A DNA stretch of 64,000 nucleotides from positions 238,926 to 302,925 of the forward strand of contig NZ_JBLZHU010000006.1 in the NCBI RefSeq assembly GCF_048892425.1. Direction: 5' to 3'. Every line of letters starts with the position of its first letter. Position 1 is the first letter of the stretch. The notes beneath the pieces were generated by a model that did not search any database, had not been told where the DNA came from, and saw nothing but the letters and a program-made list of their open reading frames with translations. A program made the position numbers and the translations under genes. Source of the DNA: Pacificispira sp002696645 (lineage in GTDB: Bacteria > Pseudomonadota > Alphaproteobacteria > UBA8366 > Aestuariispiraceae). This document shows, piece after piece, positions 19,812 to 28,514 of the stretch.

Positions 19812-20600
19812 ATGTACGAATTTTCCTATCACAAGCCCAGTTCTGTTGCGGATGCAGCACAGGCAATGGGCTCGGCGGATGATCCAAAGATCCTGGCGGG
19901 GGGCCAAACCCTGCTGCCGACAATGAAGCAACGGCTTGCCTCCCCCACGGATGTCATCTCCTTACGGGGATGTCGGGATCTGGTTGGAATATCCTCTGAC
20001 GGGTCAACGGTTACCATCGGGGCGATGACGACCCATGCCGCCGTTGCAAATTCTGCGGATGTCCAAAAGGCAATCCCAGCCCTAGCCGCGTTGGCTGGTA
20101 ATATCGGTGATGCCCAGGTGCGCAATCGCGGCACGATTGGGGGCTCACTGGCCAATAATGATCCGGCAGCGGATTATCCTGCCGCTGCTCTGGCGCTTGG
20201 GGCGACGATTGTCACCACCAAGCGGGAATTGTCAGCGGACAGTTTTTTCACCGGCATGTTTGAAACCGCGCTTGAAGAGGATGAGATCATCACTTCTATC
20301 CGCTTCCCGGTTCCGCAGGCGGCTGCCTATGCCAAATTCGACAACCCGGCCTCTCGCTATGCCCTGGTAGGCGTTTTTTATGCCAAGACATCCGATGGGC
20401 CCCGGGTTGCAATCACCGGCGCTGGGCAGGGTGGTGTTTTCCGGTCGACAGAGATCGAAGACCAGATTGCCGCTGGCAAAACCCCTGACAGCAGTAGCAT
20501 TAATGAAGGCGATCTGAATGCCGACATTCACGCATCCGCAGCCTATCGCAAGCATTTGATTGGGGTTATGGCCAAACGCGCTGTTGCGGCGGCGGGTTAA
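19812..20600 (+). CDS. coxM: Molybdenum hydroxylase medium subunit (FAD), CoxM-like
   Basis: FAD-binding subunit of the CoxSLM-type enzyme, 262 residues, of the vanillyl-alcohol-oxidase flavoprotein fold. Has the two FAD contact motifs ILAGGQTLLPTMK (about residues 33-45) and NRGTIGGSLANNDPAADYPAA (about 107-127), then the CO-dehydrogenase flavoprotein C-terminal domain. Passes electrons to quinone or another acceptor. It starts 30 bases after coxL, with AAGGAAG upstream, so the three genes form one transcription unit, probably ended by the hairpin just downstream. Confidence 0.93.
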   Translation: MYEFSYHKPSSVADAAQAMGSADDPKILAGGQTLLPTMKQRLASPTDVISLRGCRDLVGISSDGSTVTIGAMTTHAAVANSADVQKAIPALAALAGNIGDAQVRNRGTIGGSLANNDPAADYPAAALALGATIVTTKRELSADSFFTGMFETALEEDEIITSIRFPVPQAAAYAKFDNPASRYALVGVFYAKTSDGPRVAITGAGQGGVFRSTEIEDQIAAGKTPDSSSINEGDLNADIHASAAYRKHLIGVMAKRAVAAAG

Positions 20601-20623
20601 TCCAATCGACAAACTTGATGTAA

Positions 20624-20668
20624 AGCGGCCCTGCTTCGGTGATACGCGGCGGGGCCGTTCCTTTTCCA
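20624..20668 (+). terminator. Probable terminator after coxM
   Basis: A GC-rich stem (CGGCCC with GGGCCG, about 20-base loop that can itself pair) followed by TTCCTTTTCC, about 25 bases after the coxM stop. The loop is long and the T run is interrupted, so termination may be partial. Confidence 0.45.
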
Positions 20669-20733
20669 GCCCTTTCTTTTTTCAGCATAGGTCGGCAAAG
20701 TACCTGGATGGACATATCCACTGGATCCTTACC

Positions 20734-21588
20734 ATGCAGCCTTACCGGTTTTTCCTTCTCTTCCTGACTGTGTGGGTGATTGCCAGCACACATGCGACCG
20801 CCCAAAGCGTTGCGCAGACAGTTGCCCAGCGGGAAGTTCTTTGTCGGGCGGCGGACACGGCGGCAGAAGTGCGCCTCAGCGCCTGTGGCAGCCTGATTGA
20901 AGGGGCTGTCTATACCAACCTGTCGGATTACGCCGTGACGCATTTCAATCGGGGAATGGCCCTGGCGCAAACTGGCGCCTTGGAGGCCGCAATGACAGAT
21001 CTGGACACGGCGCTGGATTACGATCCCTATTTTTATCAGGCCTATATTCAGCGCGGCACGGTGCTTTTATCCAGGGACGAGCCCTATCGCGCCATTCTGG
21101 ATTTCAGCGTGGCGGCAGGATTAGACCCCTTAATCGCAGAACCTTATGCCAATCGCGCCCTGGCCTTGTTTGCCAACAAGGAATATGCAGCCGCCCTGAA
21201 GGACCTGGAGACCGCCCTGAAGTTCGATCCGACCAACACAGCGGCGCGACGCTCCCTGGCTTGGATGCTGTCGGTTGTACCGGATAAAACGCTGCGGGAT
21301 GGACCCCGTGCCATCAGCTTGATCGATGGTGGTCAACAGGCACAGACCGATCAGGTCGTCTTTGCTGCTGCGCAGGCAGAATCCGGTGATATCGATGGCG
21401 CCCTGCAAACCTATCAGGTGCTGGCAGGGCAAGATCCCCGTGCCGCGCAACGGTTTCAAACGTATCTTATGGCCGCTGGATATTATCAGGGACCGATTGA
21501 CGGGAAATTCTCCCCCGAACTGGAAGCCGCGCTGAAACAATGCCTGCAGGCGGGCTGCCGCATCGGTGGACCGATGGCTCGTCCATGA
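20734..21588 (+). CDS. Secreted TPR-repeat protein
   Basis: Periplasmic protein of 284 residues with an N-terminal signal peptide (FFLLFLTVWVIASTHA, cleavage near ATA-QS) and at least three TPR helices pairs (about residues 75-180: NRGMALAQTGALEAAMTDLDTALDYDP, YIQRGTVLLSRDEPYRAILDFSVAAGLDP, ANRALALFANKEYAAALKDLETALKFDP). The C-terminal segment (AAGYYQGPIDGKFSPELEAALKQCLQAGC) resembles a peptidoglycan-binding/SPOR-like hit. The frame is open upstream into coxM, but the ATG at 20734 begins the signal peptide. The stop overlaps the ydbH start (ATGA), so it is coupled to the YdbH-YnbE-YdbL system. Specific role unknown. Confidence 0.75.
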   Translation: MQPYRFFLLFLTVWVIASTHATAQSVAQTVAQREVLCRAADTAAEVRLSACGSLIEGAVYTNLSDYAVTHFNRGMALAQTGALEAAMTDLDTALDYDPYFYQAYIQRGTVLLSRDEPYRAILDFSVAAGLDPLIAEPYANRALALFANKEYAAALKDLETALKFDPTNTAARRSLAWMLSVVPDKTLRDGPRAISLIDGGQQAQTDQVVFAAAQAESGDIDGALQTYQVLAGQDPRAAQRFQTYLMAAGYYQGPIDGKFSPELEAALKQCLQAGCRIGGPMARP

Positions 21589-24566
21589 CCCCGACCCCCG
21601 AAACTGAATTGAAAGTTGGCGAACGGCTGGTAGAGGAGGAACCGCCACCGGGTCCCGGCCTGTTGCATTGGTTCGGGCGGGGATTAAGGACGGCCCTGAT
21701 CGTGCTTGTCGTCCTGTGTCTATTAATAGGATTGGGCTGGCTGTTTCGGTTGCCCATCGCGAATGCGATCCTGCCAAAGGTCCTGGAATCTTATTTAGGT
21801 CAACCCGTTACACTGAACATCACACAAATAGAATTATCAGACGTAACGATTGAAAATATTGCTGTTTTGAATGGCCCCAGCATTGCGACCCTGCAATTGA
21901 CCCCCAATTTATCCCTTACCGACGGGGTCTATCTGAATTCCATATCCTTGGCGGATCTGCGCGCCGATATTCATGTGACCGATACGGGCGGCACAGAAAT
22001 ACAGGGACTGGAAGCGCTATTCACCCCCCAGTCAACCACGCAGTCGGATAGCACCCTGCCGCAGATACCCATTCGGCGCATTGATGTTTCTGGCATACAA
22101 ATTCAGGCAACGACCCCGATTGGCCCGCAACTGTTAAGCGGCAGTCTGGCGATGGTGCTTGAGAATGCGCCTTCCCTGATGCCAATGACCCTGGACGCCC
22201 GCCTGAATGCGCCAGACAGCCAAAGCGCGCTTCTGGCGACGGTTACAGCCGGTCCCCGTGGATTGGTCGCCGATGCGACATTGGATCTGTCACTGGGCCA
22301 TTGGCTGCCCTTCCTGCCTGCCATTCAGACCGCAACGGGTCGAACAACTGCCAGTCTGGCCCTGTCCAGTGGCCCCCTGAATATGGCCCAGATTGAAGAA
22401 ATGGGCCTGCCCGGTCTGATGGCGGCATTGACAGGATCTGCAGAGATTGCCTGGTCCGGCGCAACAATCAAACCCGATGATTGGTCCCTTCTTACTCTTG
22501 AAGACGGCCTTGCACGGTTAATGATTGAAGGTGGGCGTGCCCAGGTCCGCCTACCCACCCCGATTGAAATTGACAGCGGGCCAATTCCTGGCCCTCTGCG
22601 TCAATTGCTGCCCGACAGCTTGAAGACTTATGGGGATGGCAATCCACAAATTACTGTCACCCAGAAAGAGGAAACGCCTGCCCTGGTCCTCAGACCCGAT
22701 CCGGGCGGCGGCTGGGCCACGGACTTTGCTCTGGATGCCAGTTTCGCCCTGGGGCCGTTTTCAGCCCAGATTACACCGGAAAGCCTGAGCTTAAACGACA
22801 GTTTCACGCCCGATACACTGTCCATCACAACCGCCAGCATCGATATGGTGCGGGGCCTTGATCTGCCGCGTCAGATTACCGGCCATCTTGAAACCGGCCA
22901 CCTGGATATCATCCTGCCGCTGCTGCTGTCTGATCCATTAACGCATCCCGCTTTTGATATCCCCTATCAGGCGGATGTGACGGTTTATGGGGATATCCTG
23001 CCACCGATATGGGCCAGATCTGCTGCCCTGAAATCCACCGGCACGGCCCGATTGCGCCAAGGTTTAACAGGGTTGGACATGACCATTGATCGGGGCAGTC
23101 AATTGAAACTGGACGGATTGACCGGAACGGGGGATGTGCGCCTGTCACCGCAATTGCGCCTGGATGTCGCGGGGCGCGATCCAATGTCGGCAGGGATGGA
23201 TTTTACAGACCCACTCAACAGCCTGACGGTTCAGGGGGCGTTCCGACTTGGCGCGCTCAGCCTCGCCATTCCCGGTGCCGATCCGCCGCTTTCCCTGAAC
23301 TTGGATCGGCAACTGGTCTCCCTGCGCTATCAGAAAGGCGCGGCAACCCTGGCCCTGGGTCCGGTGGATGTCACAATCCCGGAACGAAATGCCGGGCTCA
23401 GCCGTGCTGTTCTGCACCTGGATATCGGCGGACGATCAGATGGCACCCAATCCGGAACCGCCACGCTGTCGGCGGAGGGTATTTTATTTGCCGGAAAACC
23501 GATCCTGCCAGGGCGCATGACCGCCAGCATGGCAATTAGCCAGGCCATGAATGGCACCATATCCATCGATGGCCCGATCTCTCTGGCCGAAGGGCGCGTG
23601 ACCACCAGCTTATCTGCGAAACATACGCGCGATGGCAATAGTCATATTTCCCTGGAAACGGCCCCGATACAGTTTGGCGCGAAAAACCTGACGCTTGGGG
23701 ACATCCTGCCACCATCCTTGTTGGGTGCGGATCAAGCGATGCCCAATGTAACCGGGCAAATTGATGCGGCGCTGGATTTAAAATACTCCCCCGCCGGACA
23801 ATCCGGAACAATGACGGTCAATTTGGCTGACATCGGTGTCATGGATGCAGAAATGGGGGCAAAGGCCATCAATGGCACGCTGCGGTTCGACATGGCCCAT
23901 CCCGGCGCGACGCAGGGCCAGCAAGTTCTGACCGGCACTGCTATAGCGCCTGGACTGCCGGAAATGCCCAGCACAATTGCCTTTTCCGTGGATGATGCGC
24001 GCCTTGTTCATATCAAAGAAGCCACCTTGGATCTTTTCGGGGGGCAGTTCGCACTGATCGACACGCAACTGGATCCTGCCCAGGTCAGCTTGAACGGCAC
24101 TCTGCGCCTGCGCCGTGTTAACCTGTCCACCGCCCTGAAGCACTTGGAAATAGAGGGTGTTGAAGGAACGGGGACAATTTCCGGTCTGATACCGGTGCGT
24201 GTCACAGGTGGAGATGTCATCCTGAAAGACGGCAGTCTTGCAGCGGAAGGCGGCGGCGTTTTGAAAATCGACAATGAAACCGTCAATCAAGCGCTGGCGA
24301 GTGATCAAGAGCAGGTTCAACTGCTGACACAGACCCTGAAGGACTTCCATTACGATGGGTTGACGGCGACAGTTGTGCTGCCCGCCGGACAGAATGGAAC
24401 GATTGGCTTATCGCTGAGCGGTCGTAACCCGGAAGTGATGGACGGGCACCCATTCGTCATTAATGTCAATTTAGAAAGTGATTTCAGGAACTTATTTCGT
24501 ATTCTTCTGGCATTCATGGATGCGTATGGCTCCGTGCTTGACAAAGCAAAGCTCCCATCGCCCTGA
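21585..24566 (+). CDS. ydbH: YdbH family AsmA-like protein, intermembrane lipid bridge
   Basis: Large inner-membrane-anchored periplasmic protein of 993 residues. After a short cytoplasmic stretch, one membrane helix (ALIVLVVLCLLIGLGWLF, about residues 37-57) leads into a long beta-rich region typical of AsmA-like repeating beta-groove proteins. The C-terminal 150 residues match the YdbH domain (GVLKIDNETVNQAL ... GLSGRNPEVMDGHPFVINVNLE). In E. coli YdbH is one of three redundant AsmA-like proteins (with TamB and YhdP) moving phospholipid to the outer membrane, and works with YnbE and YdbL. The three-gene order here is the same. Start chosen at the ATGA overlap with the TPR gene; the frame is open 15 codons upstream. 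Confidence 0.85.
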   Translation: MTPTPETELKVGERLVEEEPPPGPGLLHWFGRGLRTALIVLVVLCLLIGLGWLFRLPIANAILPKVLESYLGQPVTLNITQIELSDVTIENIAVLNGPSIATLQLTPNLSLTDGVYLNSISLADLRADIHVTDTGGTEIQGLEALFTPQSTTQSDSTLPQIPIRRIDVSGIQIQATTPIGPQLLSGSLAMVLENAPSLMPMTLDARLNAPDSQSALLATVTAGPRGLVADATLDLSLGHWLPFLPAIQTATGRTTASLALSSGPLNMAQIEEMGLPGLMAALTGSAEIAWSGATIKPDDWSLLTLEDGLARLMIEGGRAQVRLPTPIEIDSGPIPGPLRQLLPDSLKTYGDGNPQITVTQKEETPALVLRPDPGGGWATDFALDASFALGPFSAQITPESLSLNDSFTPDTLSITTASIDMVRGLDLPRQITGHLETGHLDIILPLLLSDPLTHPAFDIPYQADVTVYGDILPPIWARSAALKSTGTARLRQGLTGLDMTIDRGSQLKLDGLTGTGDVRLSPQLRLDVAGRDPMSAGMDFTDPLNSLTVQGAFRLGALSLAIPGADPPLSLNLDRQLVSLRYQKGAATLALGPVDVTIPERNAGLSRAVLHLDIGGRSDGTQSGTATLSAEGILFAGKPILPGRMTASMAISQAMNGTISIDGPISLAEGRVTTSLSAKHTRDGNSHISLETAPIQFGAKNLTLGDILPPSLLGADQAMPNVTGQIDAALDLKYSPAGQSGTMTVNLADIGVMDAEMGAKAINGTLRFDMAHPGATQGQQVLTGTAIAPGLPEMPSTIAFSVDDARLVHIKEATLDLFGGQFALIDTQLDPAQVSLNGTLRLRRVNLSTALKHLEIEGVEGTGTISGLIPVRVTGGDVILKDGSLAAEGGGVLKIDNETVNQALASDQEQVQLLTQTLKDFHYDGLTATVVLPAGQNGTIGLSLSGRNPEVMDGHPFVINVNLESDFRNLFRILLAFMDAYGSVLDKAKLPSP

Positions 24567-24652
24567 TCTTGCCCTTTTCTAAAGTTATAAATCAGTTGTA
24601 GAGTCCCTTTACAGATTGTCACTGCATACGATCGGATAAAAACCCCGTGTTT

Positions 24653-24847
24653 ATGGCCCCCGGAAAATTTGGCCTTGCCGCCGCCCTGCTGAGCGTATCG
24701 CTGGCATCGGCCTGCACGCCGACCGTCCAATTGGAGGCTCCGCGTGAGCCAATCACCATTAATCTAAACGTCAAGCTGGACGCCGATGTCCGCTTACGGC
24801 TGATCAAAGAGGCGCAAGAAGATGTTAAGCAAAATCCAATATTCTAA
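24653..24847 (+). CDS. ynbE: YnbE family small lipoprotein
   Basis: 64-residue outer-membrane lipoprotein: hydrophobic signal ending LASAC (lipobox, cysteine near residue 22), followed by the YnbE core TPTVQLEAPREPITINLNVKLDAD. The family forms a beta-structured multimer at the outer-membrane end of YdbH. Small enough to be missed by many gene callers. A GTG two codons upstream (24647) could also be the start. It lies about 85 bases after ydbH and overlaps ydbL by 26 bases. Confidence 0.85.
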   Translation: MAPGKFGLAAALLSVSLASACTPTVQLEAPREPITINLNVKLDADVRLRLIKEAQEDVKQNPIF

Positions 24848-25217
24848 CGCCCGACCCGCTGCGCTTTGGTCTCGCCGTTCTGCGATGGTTGCCTTCGCTG
24901 CCCTGATGTTTGCCGGCACCCTGCTGTTTGCCCAATTGCCAAATGCGCTGGCCGCTGATTCGCTGGACGGTCCGCGATCTGCCGGCACGGTGGGAGAGCG
25001 CTATGACGGCTATGCCGTTGTGCGCGAGGGCGCAGGCGGCGATGTTCAACAGCTTGTCGCCTCCATCAATGCCAAGCGCAAAGAATTCTATCAGTCCAAG
25101 GCGAATGAGCAGGGCGTGGACATCACGGCAATCCAAGTCATTTATGCCAAGGCCATCTATGACAAAGCCCCCAGCGGCTGGTGGTTCCTGACCGAAAGTG
25201 GCTGGGTTCAGAAATAA
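24822..25217 (+). CDS. ydbL: YdbL family (DUF1318) periplasmic protein
   Basis: 131-residue secreted protein. Signal peptide hydrophobic core VAFAALMFAGTLLFA, cleavage after ALA-AD. Mature part DSLDGPRSAGTVGERYDGYAVV...VQQLVASINAKRKEFYQSKANEQGVDITAIQVIYAKAIYDKAPSGWWF matches DUF1318/YdbL. In E. coli YdbL acts as a chaperone-like modulator of YdbH-YnbE. Overlap with ynbE indicates translational coupling. Confidence 0.87.
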   Translation: MLSKIQYSNARPAALWSRRSAMVAFAALMFAGTLLFAQLPNALAADSLDGPRSAGTVGERYDGYAVVREGAGGDVQQLVASINAKRKEFYQSKANEQGVDITAIQVIYAKAIYDKAPSGWWFLTESGWVQK

Positions 25218-25308
25218 CCCGCACTGCTGTCGGGGCTATCAAATCGGTTGAGGCGTATGCCCGGAACCCTATATCGTAGGGTACTGGTTCTATATTACGT
25301 GAGGTTTT

Positions 25309-26238
25309 ATGTCTGGCACCCTTCCCCAATCTGTTGATGAAACACAGAAAATGCTGTCTGACGGGCGCTATGTTGCGGATCGTTCATTGTCGACCGCCCT
25401 GTTTTTGTCCTTAAAGCTGCACCGGCCGCTTTTCCTGGAAGGCGAAGCGGGAACTGGAAAGACAGAAATTGCAAAGGTCTTGTCCGAGACATTGGACCGT
25501 CCCCTGATACGCCTGCAATGCTATGAAGGGTTGGACATCGCCTCGGCCGTGTATGAATGGAATTATGCCCGCCAGATGATGGAAATTCGCTTATCAGAGG
25601 CATCCGGCAGCGGGGATCGCGCCGCGCTGGAGGCTGACTTGTTCTCAGAGCGGTTCCTGATCAAGCGACCTATCCTGCAAGCCCTGGAATCCGCAAAGAA
25701 AGGTAAGGCCCCGGTTCTGCTGATTGATGAATTGGATCGTACAGATGAACCTTTCGAGGCATTCCTGTTGGAAGTCCTGTCCGATTTTCAGGTCACCGTC
25801 CCGGAATTTGGAACGGTAAAAGCCGAAGAGCCGCCATTGGTGGTGCTGACCTCTAACAGAACCCGTGAAATTCATGACGCGATCAAGCGGCGCTGTTTCT
25901 ATTATTGGGTCGATTATCCAGACGCCGCGCGGGAATTGGCCATCCTGGCCCTGAAAGCCCCGGAAGCGCCAGAGGCCCTGAGCCGCCAGATCGTCGCCTT
26001 TGTTCAGAAAATCCGGACGCTGGACCTGTTCAAACTGCCGGGTGTCGCAGAAACCATCGACTGGGCCCAGGCGCTGACACAGTTGGACCGTCTGGCGCTG
26101 GACCCTGATACGATTAACGATACTTTGGGGGCGCTGTTGAAGTATCAGGACGATATCGCCCGCCTGCGTGGATCGGAAGCCGCCCGCATTCTGGAAGAGG
26201 CGAAGGTCGAACTCGCTCAGGCGGGCTATGCGGCGTGA
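25309..26238 (+). CDS. coxD: MoxR-type AAA+ ATPase, CoxD-like
   Basis: MoxR-family ATPase of 309 residues needed for maturation of CO dehydrogenase-type active sites in Oligotropha. Walker A GEAGTGKT at residues 45-52, Walker B VLLIDE at 136-141, sensor 1 LTSNRTRE, and the C-terminal lid helices. GTGAGG lies a few bases before the ATG. Its stop overlaps the GTG start of coxE, as expected for a MoxR-VWA pair acting together. It starts 91 bases after ydbL, so it may be read through from that operon. Confidence 0.9.
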   Translation: MSGTLPQSVDETQKMLSDGRYVADRSLSTALFLSLKLHRPLFLEGEAGTGKTEIAKVLSETLDRPLIRLQCYEGLDIASAVYEWNYARQMMEIRLSEASGSGDRAALEADLFSERFLIKRPILQALESAKKGKAPVLLIDELDRTDEPFEAFLLEVLSDFQVTVPEFGTVKAEEPPLVVLTSNRTREIHDAIKRRCFYYWVDYPDAARELAILALKAPEAPEALSRQIVAFVQKIRTLDLFKLPGVAETIDWAQALTQLDRLALDPDTINDTLGALLKYQDDIARLRGSEAARILEEAKVELAQAGYAA

Positions 26239-27494
26239 CGGGTCAGGCGCATCAACCTGCTGCCAATCTGGTCCTGGGCCATGCCAATGGCGGTCGTCTG
26301 GCTGAAAACATCATGCATTTCGGGCGCGTGCTGCGGGCTGCGGGCCTGCCCGTGGGCCCGGGGAAAGTGCTGGACGCGATTGAAGCCGTCAGCACCGTTG
26401 GCGTCGACAGCCGGACAGATTTCTACTGGACCCTGCATGCCATATTCGTCAATCGCCGCGATCAGCGGGAAATCTTCGATCAGGCTTTTCACTTTTTCTG
26501 GAAGAACCCGAACCTGCTGGAAAAGGCTATGGCGATGCTGTTACCCGCGATGAAGGGCGAACAGCAACCGGAAAAGGCGGAAATGTCGACCCGTCTGGCA
26601 GAAGCATTGTCAAAGGAACGTCCCCCTGCCCCGGAAAATGATGCGGACGAAGACGAGGATGAAGAATTCGACATTGATGCCAGCCTGACATTCTCCCGCA
26701 AGGAAGTCCTGACAGAAAAGGACTTTGAGAAGATGAATACGGCGGAAATGGAGGCCGCCCGCAAGGCGATCACCCGCATGCGATTGGCGTTTAATCCAGT
26801 GGCGACACGGCGGTTCTACGCAGACCCCAAGGGGCGGCGGACCGATTTGCGCGCCACCCTGCGCCGGGCCGCCCGAACCGGAGGGGACCTGGCGCAATTG
26901 AGCATGCGCAAGCGTCGCCGCCGGGTGCCGCCCCTGGTCATTCTGTGCGACATTTCCGGATCAATGGACCGCTATGCCCGCATGATGCTGCATTTCATCC
27001 ATGCGCTGACCAATGATCGGGACCGGGTTTCCAGCTTTCTGTTCGGTACCAGACTGACCAACATCACCCGCACCATGCGGCGCAAGGACCCTGATGTCGC
27101 CATCGATCAATGTGCTGCGCAGGTGGAGGATTGGGCAGGCGGCACCCGCATCGGCGTCACCCTGGCCGAATTCAACCGCATCTGGTCCCGCCGGGTGATG
27201 ACACAGGGACCGATCGTACTGCTGATCACAGATGGCCTGGACAGAGATGGCGCAAAAGGTCTGGAAGCAGAAATGGAACGCCTGCATAAATCCTGTCGCC
27301 AGTTGATCTGGCTGAACCCGCTGTTGCGCTGGGATGGGTATTCCCCCAAGGCAAGCGGGGCCAAGGCGATGATCCGAAATGTCGACAGCTTCCGCCCCAT
27401 CCACAATCTGGACTCCCTTGAAAAACTGGCAGATGCTTTAAGCAAGGAAACCCCGGCGCAAAACCTGGCGCGCTGGAAGGAGATGGCGGCATGA
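26235..27494 (+). CDS. coxE: VWA domain protein, CoxE-like
   Basis: Partner of the MoxR ATPase, 419 residues. N-terminal helical region (about 1-130), an acidic stretch near residue 138 (DADEDEDEEFDIDA), and a C-terminal von Willebrand A domain with the MIDAS motif DISGS (Asp239, Ser241, Ser243), then SSFLFGTRLTNIT and LITDGLDRDG. Uses a GTG start overlapping the coxD stop (GTGA). Its own stop overlaps the next gene's start, so the accessory genes form one coupled unit. Confidence 0.9.
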   Translation: MTGQAHQPAANLVLGHANGGRLAENIMHFGRVLRAAGLPVGPGKVLDAIEAVSTVGVDSRTDFYWTLHAIFVNRRDQREIFDQAFHFFWKNPNLLEKAMAMLLPAMKGEQQPEKAEMSTRLAEALSKERPPAPENDADEDEDEEFDIDASLTFSRKEVLTEKDFEKMNTAEMEAARKAITRMRLAFNPVATRRFYADPKGRRTDLRATLRRAARTGGDLAQLSMRKRRRRVPPLVILCDISGSMDRYARMMLHFIHALTNDRDRVSSFLFGTRLTNITRTMRRKDPDVAIDQCAAQVEDWAGGTRIGVTLAEFNRIWSRRVMTQGPIVLLITDGLDRDGAKGLEAEMERLHKSCRQLIWLNPLLRWDGYSPKASGAKAMIRNVDSFRPIHNLDSLEKLADALSKETPAQNLARWKEMAA

Positions 27495-27814
27495 GTGATC
27501 CAATCGACCCCTTAACCCAGGCCAAGGAATGGCAGGACCGGGGGCTTAAAGTGGCCCTGGCGACGGTTGTGGAGACCTGGGGGTCGTCCCCTCGCCCGGC
27601 GGGCAGTCAATTGGTGGTCAATGAAGAGGCTGGCTTCGAAGGCTCCGTATCGGGTGGCTGTATCGAAGGGGCTGTGGTGACCGAAGCGCTGGATATCATG
27701 GATAGCGGCGTGCCTAAGCTGATGGAGTTTGGCGTATCGGATGCTATGGCTTGGGAGGTTGGACTGGCTTGCGGCGGCACGGTGCGGGTTTTCGTCGAAA
27801 AGCTGGAGGCCTAA
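27491..27814 (+). CDS. XdhC/CoxI N-terminal domain protein
   Basis: 107-residue protein consisting only of the XdhC_CoxI domain: VALATVVETWGSSPRPAGSQLVV, then the SVSGGCIEGAVV motif and LACGGTVRVFVEKL at the end. In XdhC proteins this domain precedes a Rossmann domain that binds the molybdenum cofactor for insertion and sulfuration. Here the Rossmann part is the next gene, so the usual single protein is split in two. Start overlaps coxE (ATGA). Confidence 0.9.
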   Translation: MSDPIDPLTQAKEWQDRGLKVALATVVETWGSSPRPAGSQLVVNEEAGFEGSVSGGCIEGAVVTEALDIMDSGVPKLMEFGVSDAMAWEVGLACGGTVRVFVEKLEA

Positions 27815-27821
27815 CGCCGTC

Positions 27822-28514
27822 ATGAAGCGATCCGTCCTGGAACAGGTACAAGCCGCCCGCGATGCCGTTCTGCCAACCGTGCTGATCACCCATCTGGCGG
27901 ATGGTGCACAGGCATTGATCGTCAAGGGGGAGGTCGTCGCCGGGGATTTAATGCCCGACACCGCGCTGAAGACCGCCGCCGATGACTGTCTGCGCCAGGA
28001 TAAGTCCCGCACGGTGGATGGATATTTCCTGCAAATCTTTAACCCGCCGCTGCGGCTGATCGTTATTGGCGCGGTGCATATTGCCCAGGCCCTGGTGCCC
28101 ATGGCGACACTGGCGGGCTATGCGGTGACTGTGATCGATCCGCGCGGTGCCTGGGCCAGTGAGGCCCGGTTCCCCGGCGTTAACGTCATTCAGGACTGGC
28201 CGGAAGAGGTCATGATCGCCCAAAAGCCGGACCGCCGCACCGCAATCGTGGCCCTGACCCATGATCCGAAACTGGATGATCCGGCCCTGGCCGTCGCCCT
28301 GAAATCAGACGCCTTCTATATTGGCGCATTGGGCAGCAAAAAGACCGCTGCCGCCCGCGCAGAACGACTGCAGCAAAGCGGCAGTGATCCGGATGCCATC
28401 GCCGGTATTGACGGACCCATCGGATTAAATATCGGCGCGATTTCCCCGGCTGAGATCGCGGTTTCCATCCTGGCGAAAATGACCCTGGCCCTGCGGGGGC
28501 CAAAGGGGGGCTGA
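27822..28514 (+). CDS. XdhC Rossmann domain protein
   Basis: 230-residue second half of the split XdhC. N-terminal 75 residues (VLPTVLITHLADGAQALIVKGEVVAGDL) followed by the C-terminal Rossmann fold (LRLIVIGAVHIAQALVPMATLAGYAVTVIDPRGAWAS), VALTHDPKLDDPAL and YIGALGSKKTAAARAERL. The usual XdhC glycine-rich turn GaGhvg reads IGAVHIAQ here. I place the start at the ATG at 27822, seven bases after the previous stop, with GGAGG upstream; the frame extends earlier inside the preceding gene. Holds MCD or MPT during insertion into CoxL (family knowledge). Confidence 0.88.
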   Translation: MKRSVLEQVQAARDAVLPTVLITHLADGAQALIVKGEVVAGDLMPDTALKTAADDCLRQDKSRTVDGYFLQIFNPPLRLIVIGAVHIAQALVPMATLAGYAVTVIDPRGAWASEARFPGVNVIQDWPEEVMIAQKPDRRTAIVALTHDPKLDDPALAVALKSDAFYIGALGSKKTAAARAERLQQSGSDPDAIAGIDGPIGLNIGAISPAEIAVSILAKMTLALRGPKGG

